Shown here: positions 1 to 4,326 of the stretch, piece after piece | How positions within the stretch are numbered: position 1 is the stretch's first letter | Layout: each line of letters starts with the position of its first letter | Assembly (NCBI GenBank): GCA_937915065.1 | Contig: CALDMR010000177.1 | Location: 1 to 8,609 of the forward strand | Origin: an uncultured Clostridia bacterium | GTDB taxonomy: Bacteria; Bacillota; Clostridia; Oscillospirales; Oscillospiraceae | Reading direction: 5' to 3' | Length of the DNA stretch: 8,609 nucleotides | Notes under the pieces: generated by a model | The model's database searches: none | Seen by the model: the letters and a program-made list of their open reading frames with translations, nothing else | Told to the model about the DNA's origin: nothing | Program-made: the position numbers and the translations under genes

Positions 1-2
1 GG

Positions 3-32
3 CATAATCCCACCTCCAAATCTATAATAGCA
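3..32 (-). promoter_or_regulatory. RBS and start codon of a minus-strand gene leaving the left edge
   Basis: On the minus strand a GGAGG (plus 17-13) stands seven bases before an ATG (plus 5-3), a textbook ribosome binding site and start. The coding sequence itself is outside the window, so the product is unknown. Further upstream the minus strand reads TG-C-TATTAT (plus 32-24), which resembles an extended -10 box. If used, transcription would start almost on the GGAGG, leaving hardly any leader, so the promoter reading is weaker than the start-site reading. Confidence 0.5.
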
Positions 33-34
33 TA

Positions 35-72
35 AAAATAATGGTAGGCACTTTCATGTCTACCATTATTTT
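35..72. terminator. Bidirectional Rho-independent terminator
   Basis: Positions 35-47 pair perfectly with 60-72 (13 bp, inner part AATAATGGTAG/CTACCATTATT). The stem can be extended inward by a G-T, a C-G and an A-T pair, leaving a six-base loop. The outer stem is A/T-only, so both strands carry a T-rich run at the 3' side of the hairpin. It lies downstream of the lipoprotein gene on the minus strand and most simply ends that transcript before the next minus-strand gene at the window edge. Confidence 0.75.
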
Positions 73-147
73 ATCACTTCACTATCGTTCAGATAGCCGG
101 CGGTTTTGTCTGCCGATACGGGCATGGGCAAGAGATTTTTTGCGGGA

Positions 148-1212
148 TTACTTCAATGCGTCATAGGCGGTCATGACTTCGCGGATCGCCTGCTTGTCGG
201 TGGCGTTCACGGTGAAGTCGTGCATGTAATCGTCGCCCTGGAAACGCACCAGCGTTTCTTTGGAATTGGCGATGGCCCACAGCATTTTTTCGTCCGAAGC
301 GGAGACGGTGTCATCCACATATTCCCACACGCTGTATGCCTCGTTATCCCGGACAATGTCGGAATAGTCAAAGGATTTTTCAAACTTCTGGCCGTCGGCC
401 ACCACAATGACTTTCTCGAAGAACACCCAGTCGCTGCCGGTGTAATTATAAATCAAACGCAGCCAAACGCTGCTGTCGTTCCGGCCCAGATAGGGCAGGA
501 TAAAGCAGCGGACATCGGCAGCCCAACTGCCGTTGGAATAGTATTTGAGCGCCTTGGGCGAGTAGAAGTTGATGTTCTGAATGCGGTCTTCATCCTTGCG
601 CATGTTGGCCAGCAGCGCCTCGGCCTGCTGCTTTTTCAGCGCTTTCAGGGATTGGGCGGCCGTTTCCAGCGCTCCGGCATTGGTGACCTTGGCGGCGTCT
701 TCGGAGGAAAGGGCGTTCAGCATATTCTGGGCAGTCTGAATGGCTTCGCTGTCCTCCAGTGTCACTTCGCCGATGGTGTCGATCATTTCGGTGACCTTCT
801 GCACCCGCAGATCGCTGATGCTTGCCTCGGCGGCGCTCAGCTGGTCGGCGTTGCGAACGGCGGCCTGCACCTCGGCGGAAGCGCCGTCATAGGCGGCGCG
901 GGCGGCGGTGATGGCGTCGCCGCTGTCCAGCGTCACGGTGCCGATGGCGGTGATGGCCTCTTCCACGACGAGGGCTTCATAGGCCGTGCGGGCCTTGGCC
1001 AGATCCTCGGCGCCTTTCACCTGCTTGCGGTCTTCTTCGGCCAGACCGGCCAGGGCACTCTCGGCTTCGGCGATTTTGCTCTCGCTGTCCAGCGTTACCT
1101 CGCCGATGGCGTCGATCTGTTCATCCACGCTTTGGGCGGCCGCGCTTTGGCCGCAGGCAGACAGCGACAGTACTATGACCAATGCCAGTGTCAGTGACAA
1201 TAATCGTTTCAT
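148..1212 (-). CDS. Secreted lipoprotein with three helical repeats and a C-terminal conserved domain
   Basis: The protein has 354 residues. It starts with a lipoprotein signal peptide: two basic residues, a hydrophobic stretch and the lipobox L-S-A-C, so Cys20 would be lipidated and the protein anchored outside the membrane. Residues ~29-192 hold three degenerate repeats, each opening with IG(E/T)VTL (residues 36, 90, 147), with a pattern I-x2-A-x2-A...V-x-N/G...L-x2-A that suggests a helical bundle. Repeats of this look are common in Clostridia surface proteins. Residues ~193-354 form a separate domain rich in Trp, Tyr and Asp (DWVFFEK, RDNEAYSVWEY, DFTVNATDKQAI); I recall similar domains in Clostridia secreted proteins but know no function. 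The ATG follows AGGAGG at plus 1226-1221 with an 8-base gap. It lies 84 bp behind the XRE regulator on the same strand, so the two may be co-transcribed; I found no convincing terminator between them. Confidence 0.88.
   Translation of the reverse strand: MKRLLSLTLALVIVLSLSACGQSAAAQSVDEQIDAIGEVTLDSESKIAEAESALAGLAEEDRKQVKGAEDLAKARTAYEALVVEEAITAIGTVTLDSGDAITAARAAYDGASAEVQAAVRNADQLSAAEASISDLRVQKVTEMIDTIGEVTLEDSEAIQTAQNMLNALSSEDAAKVTNAGALETAAQSLKALKKQQAEALLANMRKDEDRIQNINFYSPKALKYYSNGSWAADVRCFILPYLGRNDSSVWLRLIYNYTGSDWVFFEKVIVVADGQKFEKSFDYSDIVRDNEAYSVWEYVDDTVSASDEKMLWAIANSKETLVRFQGDDYMHDFTVNATDKQAIREVMTAYDALK
637..1128 (-). repeat. Three tandem ~54-residue protein repeats in the lipoprotein
   Basis: The stretch encodes residues ~29-81, 82-135 and 136-192 of the lipoprotein. 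Each unit opens with I-G-(E/T)-V-T-L followed by an acidic or Ser-rich segment and an Ala-rich helix. The IG motifs are 54 and 57 residues apart. The repeats are visible in the protein but diverged in DNA, so they are old duplications, not recent tandem copies. Confidence 0.7.
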
Positions 1213-1296
1213 TTCTTCTTCCTCCTGTACATATCTCTATACTCTTTTATTTGCAGCGCGGCAGTCCGCGCCGGCAAACCCCCGTCATGCGCGCTG

Positions 1297-1722
1297 TTAA
1301 AACAGCGATTTCTCCTGCTCGGCAAAGAGCTTGTCGTTGATTTCCTGCAGCGGCAGTTGGTGTACCAGTCCGTAGCTGATGATTGCGTCCCGCTTGGTGC
1401 GGGGATACAGCAGGGCGTAGGAACCTTGGGTCAGCATGCGCTGGGTTTCCTCCAGCGTCAGGCTCAGGCCGATGCAGATGCACAGCAGGCGATCCCGGGA
1501 GGGGATCCGCCGCCCTGCAAATACCTGGTGCAGATAGACCTCGCTGATGCCGGAGCGCCGGGCCAGCTCTGCCTTGGTCAGGTCTTTTGTTTTATATAGT
1601 TGTGTCAGCAGCTCTGCCACGCCCTGTTCGGAAAAGAAGGGTTCGTTGGCGCGGAGATAGGCGTCAAAGCTGGCCGTACTCGTCAGTTCTCCGGTCAAAT
1701 CGCCGGTGGATTTTTGTTTCAT
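1297..1722 (-). CDS. XRE-family helix-turn-helix regulator, divergent from the kinase
   Basis: This is a 141-residue cytoplasmic protein. I place the start at ATG 1722, because GGAGG lies seven bases upstream on the minus strand; a longer in-frame reading back to 1842 adds 40 residues with no regulator-like sequence and would cover the promoter region. Residues ~35-95 form a lambda-repressor-like helix-turn-helix, with LTKAELARRSGISEVYLHQ (48-66) as the helix pair and an adjoining GRRIPSRDRLL segment (70-80). The C-terminal ~45 residues (LYPRTKRDAIISYGL onward) are a tail I recall from a Clostridia subfamily that sits next to Ser/Thr kinase genes. No metal- or ligand-binding domain is visible. 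It probably binds the 154-bp gap shared with the kinase, perhaps controlling both directions; phosphorylation by the kinase is possible but is only inference from proximity. Confidence 0.87.
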   Translation of the reverse strand: MKQKSTGDLTGELTSTASFDAYLRANEPFFSEQGVAELLTQLYKTKDLTKAELARRSGISEVYLHQVFAGRRIPSRDRLLCICIGLSLTLEETQRMLTQGSYALLYPRTKRDAIISYGLVHQLPLQEINDKLFAEQEKSLF

Positions 1723-1783
1723 ACTGCATCCTCCGTTTCTCTGGTGCTGTGCGGCGCGGAAAGGAAAAAGCGAAAAGACCGGG

Positions 1784-1812
1784 TTGCCCTTTCCGGGCCG
1801 ATGGTATATACT
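1784..1812 (+). promoter_or_regulatory. Candidate sigma-A promoter for the kinase operon
   Basis: TTGCCC (1784-1789) and TATACT (1807-1812) are separated by exactly 17 bp. Transcription would start near 1819, giving a leader of about 58 nt before the kinase ATG. The -10 box is close to consensus; the -35 box matches only at TTG and one other base. Confidence 0.5.
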
Positions 1813-1815
1813 TAA

Positions 1816-1843
1816 TTTATAACACTTCTGTGCACAAAACAAT
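1816..1843 (-). promoter_or_regulatory. Candidate extended -10 promoter for the XRE regulator
   Basis: Read on the minus strand, TG-T-TATAAA (plus 1824-1816) fits an extended -10 element. A weak ATTGTT (plus 1843-1838) lies 16 bp upstream as a -35 candidate. Its -10 box lies only a few bases from the -10 box of the opposing kinase promoter, so the two promoters would compete and could be controlled by one bound protein. Confidence 0.4.
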
Positions 1844-1857
1844 ATGCTAAGAGCATA
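1843..1857. promoter_or_regulatory. Inverted repeat, possible operator in the divergent intergenic region
   Basis: TATGCT-AAG-AGCATA is a perfect 6-3-6 inverted repeat located 20 bp before the kinase start and just upstream of the regulator's -35 candidate. An 8-bp palindrome, TGTGCACA (1829-1836), lies next to it. Dyads of this size between a helix-turn-helix regulator and a divergent gene are typical regulator sites; that this regulator binds here is inference. Confidence 0.4.
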
Positions 1858-1876
1858 GTATTGGGGTTTTTTAGGA

Positions 1877-2578
1877 ATGTTTTATGAATGGTTTCTGGAT
1901 GTTCTCCATCAGGAGTATGATCTGGTGCGAGTGATTAAAGAAAGTCCCCGGAGCAGCATTAGCCTGCTCCGTCACCGGACGACCGGGAAAAAATTTATTC
2001 TGCGGCAGTTTTTCGGATGTCCGGATGTTTACCGCCGGCTTTTGCAGATATCCTGCACGAACCTGCCGGATATCTATGAGGTATCCGTGCGGGACGGCGA
2101 GGCCCTGGTTCTGGAAGAGTATATCGAGGGGGACAACCTGGGCCGCCTGCTGCAGGGCGCGCGGTTTTCCGTTTCGGAAACCCGGGATATCGTCACGCAG
2201 GTTTGCCGGGCGCTCTGGGTGCTCCACTCGATGGGGGCCGTTCACCGGGATGTCAAACCCGAAAATATTATTCTGCGGGGCAGGGATGCCATTCTGATCG
2301 ACTTTGACGCTGCCCGCATCCACAAACCAAAGCTGGAAACGGATACGCAGGTTCTCGGCACGGTGGGGTTCGCTGCGCCGGAGCAGTACGGTATTTCCCA
2401 ATCCGATCCCCGGGCAGACATTTACTCTTTGGGGGTTCTCGTCAATGTGATGCTCACCGGAGAGCATCCGTCCAGGTGCTTGGCACCTGGACGGATGGGC
2501 CGTATCGTAGAGCGATGCACGCGGGTGAACCCGGCCAAGCGCTATAAAAACGTTCTTCGATTGATGGAGGCATTTTGA
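1877..2578 (+). CDS. Small Ser/Thr protein kinase-like protein with atypical N-lobe
   Basis: The 233-residue protein has the C-lobe of a Hanks-type kinase: catalytic loop HRDVKPEN (123-130, Asp125 catalytic), metal-binding DFD (142-144, instead of DFG), APEQYG (167-172), RADIYSLG (179-186) and the conserved Arg in NPAKRY (Arg222). The domain is therefore complete to its end, with no transmembrane or extracellular part, so it is soluble. The N-lobe is unusual. Where the glycine-rich loop should be there is ESPRSS, and the strand that normally carries the ATP-anchoring Lys reads FILRQF, with Arg43 in its place (Lys38/39 are nearby). Activity is thus uncertain. I recall relatives beside XRE regulators in Clostridia. 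The start is the first usable codon after an in-frame stop; AGGA directly abuts it, so the ribosome site is poor. The stop lies one base before the next ATG, indicating translational coupling to the zinc-ribbon protein. Confidence 0.88.
   Translation: MFYEWFLDVLHQEYDLVRVIKESPRSSISLLRHRTTGKKFILRQFFGCPDVYRRLLQISCTNLPDIYEVSVRDGEALVLEEYIEGDNLGRLLQGARFSVSETRDIVTQVCRALWVLHSMGAVHRDVKPENIILRGRDAILIDFDAARIHKPKLETDTQVLGTVGFAAPEQYGISQSDPRADIYSLGVLVNVMLTGEHPSRCLAPGRMGRIVERCTRVNPAKRYKNVLRLMEAF
2465..2497. repeat. Perfect 15-bp inverted repeat inside the kinase gene
   Basis: CATCCGTCCAGGTGC (2465-2479) is the exact reverse complement of 2483-2497, with a TTG spacer. The 33 bases are exactly codons 197-207 of the kinase (His-Pro-Ser to Gly-Arg-Met), just after the RADIYSLG region. 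RNA or single-stranded DNA could form a very stable GC-rich hairpin. No T-run follows, so it is not an ordinary terminator. Confidence 0.85.
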
Positions 2579-2579
2579 G

Positions 2580-3832
2580 ATGAAAGAGACGAAAACAACA
2601 CCCGAACAGCAGCATTGCTGCCCCTTCTGCGGCAGCGATCTTCCGGCGGGGGCGGCCTTTTGTCCCCACTCCGGCCCAAGACGCGGCAGAAAGCGCCCCG
2701 GCCGCTGCAGAAAAAGTTTTTATATCTGGCCGCCGTTGTGGCATTGGCGGCTTTGGTGGCGGGCAGCGTTTGGCTCTATACCCGCCCTCAAACCCAGGAA
2801 GGTGACGGCGGCGTGGAGTATACCGATGAGGACGGCTCCTACCAGGTGATCGTGGCGAGTTCAGACGGCTCCTATGAGCCCACAAAGGAGGTACTTCACC
2901 ACGCCGAAGCGGGGCAGGAGTACCGCTTTCCTCTGTGCGTCACATTTTACGACAGTAAGACCGGCGAGAATGTGAGCCACGCCATGGGGGAGAAGATCGC
3001 AAGCGCCACAGTCGCCATTGAACCCCAGCAGGAAAGCGACCATCCCTGGAAGAACACAGAGCCCGCATACCACACCGCCCGCCCGGGCTGCGCCCTGACC
3101 ACCCTGATCGACTTCCGGCTGGAGAGCGGTGACGCCCGCCTGACCTGGACCTTGAAGATGAAAAACGGCGACACCCTTCGGATGCACACCGATCTATTCA
3201 TCGAGGAGATCCCTACCGCCCACTACTACCCGGATACCACCCCTATGCATACCATTGAAGAGTTGCAAACTCTGGTTGACCATATCGACGCCACCGTACC
3301 TGCGGACACTATCATCTATATCCATCTTCCGGCGGTGACCTATGAGGGAGGGCTGTCCATAAGCGGCCGCGGGATCAACCTTCTGGGCAGTCAGGAGGGG
3401 CGGACCGTCTTTACCGGCAATACCCAGGTTACCATCGACGGAGGTCCTATCTGCTACTTTGACCATCTGGATTTCCGCGGGGACGGCAGCAGCATTGGCC
3501 TGTCTGCCTCTGCCCGGGTCCACCTGACCAACTGCACGATCTCCGGCTGGAAAACCGGCGTGCTGGCCTATGGCCGCACTTGGGTCAACTGCATGAACTG
3601 CCGTTTTGAGGACAACAAAGTAGGACTCCACTTCAACGCAACAGATGATGTTGTTTCCCACACCATTTACTCGGACAACGAGTTTACCAACAACGGCACC
3701 GCAGTCCTGCTGGAGAGCGTCCCCACCGATGTTTCATTAAAATTTCCCGGCAGCGTGTTCTCTGGGAACGGCACCGACATTGACAACCGCTGCGCTCAGG
3801 ATTTGGATATTTCCCAGGCTGTTTTTCACTGA
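2580..3832 (+). pseudogene. Frameshifted gene: zinc-ribbon, one-TM, parallel beta-helix envelope protein
   Basis: Two reading frames together make one sensible protein of about 417 residues. The first frame, from ATG 2580 (GGAGG at 2566-2570, nine bases upstream), gives a zinc ribbon: C14-x2-C17, ten residues, then C28-P-H. There it runs out of register. The second frame (open from 2615 to the stop at 3832) continues with a basic linker, a membrane helix (FLYLAAVVALAALVAG, ~47-68), and a ~350-residue extracellular part. That part has a beta-sandwich-like stretch, then from ~3309 the short G/N-rich repeats of a right-handed parallel beta-helix (for example LTNCTISGWKTGVLAYG, NCRFEDNKVGLHFNA). 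Such helices often bind or cleave polysaccharide, but no catalytic set is recognisable. One missing base near 2670 would restore CPHC. Frame 2 from 2615 alone would still make a membrane-anchored beta-helix lacking the ribbon. It could be a real mutation, a sequencing error or, less likely, recoding. Confidence 0.75.
2667..2674 (+). other. Frameshift point at the fourth zinc-ribbon cysteine
   Basis: In the first frame the codons are CAC-TCC-GGC; in the second, CGG starts at 2672. If one base is added between 2670 and 2671 (a G would give TGC), the reading becomes Cys-Pro-His-Cys-Arg-Pro-Lys, exactly the missing CxxC knuckle. No classical X-XXY-YYZ slippery heptamer is in register here, so a one-base deletion is preferred over programmed frameshifting. 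Confidence 0.65.
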
Positions 3833-3853
3833 TCCATACGCTTGCGGCGGCAA

Positions 3854-3892
3854 ACGGGCTCCATTCTGCATGAATGGAGCCCGTATTTATTT
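3854..3892 (+). terminator. Rho-independent terminator of the kinase operon
   Basis: ACGGGCTCCATTC (3854-3866) pairs perfectly with 3872-3884 around a five-base loop. The 13-bp stem is followed by ATTTATTT. It lies 21 bp after the stop of the beta-helix gene and closes the operon. Confidence 0.9.
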
Positions 3893-3970
3893 AGAAAGGA
3901 CGGCAGGTCTGCTTTTTGCCTGTTTAGACCGGATGGACGGATGGGAGTCCGCCGCCCCGCCATGCAAAAA

Positions 3971-3995
3971 CGAAAAAGCAGCGGCCTCCGCCGCT
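3971..3995 (-). terminator. Small minus-strand terminator-like hairpin
   Basis: On the minus strand AGCGGC-GGAG-GCCGCT is a perfect 6-bp stem followed by GCTTTTTCGTTTTT. The plus strand has no T-run here. No minus-strand gene lies upstream within the intergenic region, so any role would be in stopping antisense transcription from the smc leader. The stem is short and the call is weak. Confidence 0.3.
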
Positions 3996-4039
3996 CGCGG
4001 GGATAAATGTTGCCTGCAGACATAGATTTGGCGGAAAAC

Positions 4040-4068
4040 TTGAAAATACGGAACGAATATGGTACAAT
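4040..4068 (+). promoter_or_regulatory. Sigma-A promoter upstream of smc
   Basis: TTGAAA (4040-4045) and TACAAT (4063-4068) are 17 bp apart, each close to consensus. Transcription would start near 4075, leaving a leader of about 250 nt before smc. This is the best promoter match in the window. Confidence 0.7.
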
Positions 4069-4125
4069 AAACTGCTATGTCAGATTCCTTTTTAAGTGTG
4101 AATTGGAAAGGAAGGGGCGCGAACC

Positions 4126-4305
4126 GTGCTGTTTGCCCAGGGGGCGGCGCCCGCATGCTGCGGTGTGCGCTTCTTTTGTCATATAAAGCGATTTACACCA
4201 ATTTTATACCACTACATTGCAAAACCATCAGAAATGATGGATTTTTATAAAATTGATTCGTTCAAAAAGTTTCTGAAAAGCTTGGAAACGATCGCTTTTG
4301 ATTGA
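4126..4305 (+). CDS. Possible 59-residue leader ORF upstream of smc
   Basis: An open frame starts with GTG at 4126, eight bases after AAGGAAGGGG, and ends with TGA at 4303-4305, 21 bp before the smc GTG. It is the first start-like codon after an in-frame stop at 4099. The protein is unrecognised. Its second half (from two Met codons at 4234) reads MMDFYKIDSFKKFLKSLETI, which is Lys/Phe-rich and could form an amphipathic helix. The first half contains the Cys-rich ACCGVRFFC segment and looks unlike a normal protein. Codons after 4234 overlap the small hairpin at 4225-4240. It could be a leader peptide, a gene remnant or chance; the ribosome site is the only positive sign. Confidence 0.2.
   Translation: MLFAQGAAPACCGVRFFCHIKRFTPILYHYIAKPSEMMDFYKIDSFKKFLKSLETIAFD
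4225..4246 (+). terminator. Weak terminator- or attenuator-like hairpin in the smc leader
   Basis: CCATCA-GAAA-TGATGG forms a 6-bp stem with a GNRA-type tetraloop. After one A comes a run of five T. Past one A-A mismatch, flanking A and T bases can also pair. The stem is much weaker than the terminator at 3854, so at most partial termination is expected; it lies ~80 bp before smc inside its transcript. Confidence 0.3.
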
Positions 4306-4326
4306 AATGTTGAAAGGGGGATGCTT

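Larger units (their letters stand above)
3833..4326 (+). other. Intergenic region between the kinase operon and smc
   Basis: This ~490-bp stretch holds no convincing large gene on either strand. It contains the operon terminator (3854-3892), a small hairpin oriented as a minus-strand terminator (3971-3995), the smc promoter (4040-4068), a possible short GTG-started ORF (4126-4305) and a weak terminator-like hairpin (4225-4246). From 4200 on it becomes clearly richer in A and T than its surroundings. Confidence 0.6.

Noticed and set aside
106..1197. 363-codon open frame on the plus strand opposite the lipoprotein gene
   Set aside because: It is the antisense shadow of a lipoprotein with a clear signal peptide, lipobox and ribosome site; it has no ribosome site of its own, and its Gly/His/Val-rich product is typical of antisense to Ala/Glu-rich repeats.
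1250..1275. Terminator between the XRE regulator and the lipoprotein gene
   Set aside because: GCGCGG/CCGCGC can pair, but no T-run follows on the minus strand, so ordinary Rho-independent termination is unlikely.
1723..1842. 40-residue N-terminal extension of the XRE regulator
   Set aside because: It would cover the promoter region, has a basic, unstructured sequence and no ribosome site, whereas ATG 1722 has GGAGG at seven bases.
2660..2672. Programmed -1 frameshift site in the zinc-ribbon gene
   Set aside because: The needed slip is -1, but no in-register X-XXY-YYZ heptamer is present near the junction. The exact recovery of CPHC by one added base favours a deletion or sequencing error.
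4217..4251. Second smc promoter (TTGCAA ... TATAAA)
   Set aside because: The spacing of 23 bp is too long for a sigma-A promoter, and the T/A-run is better explained as part of the hairpin plus T-run.
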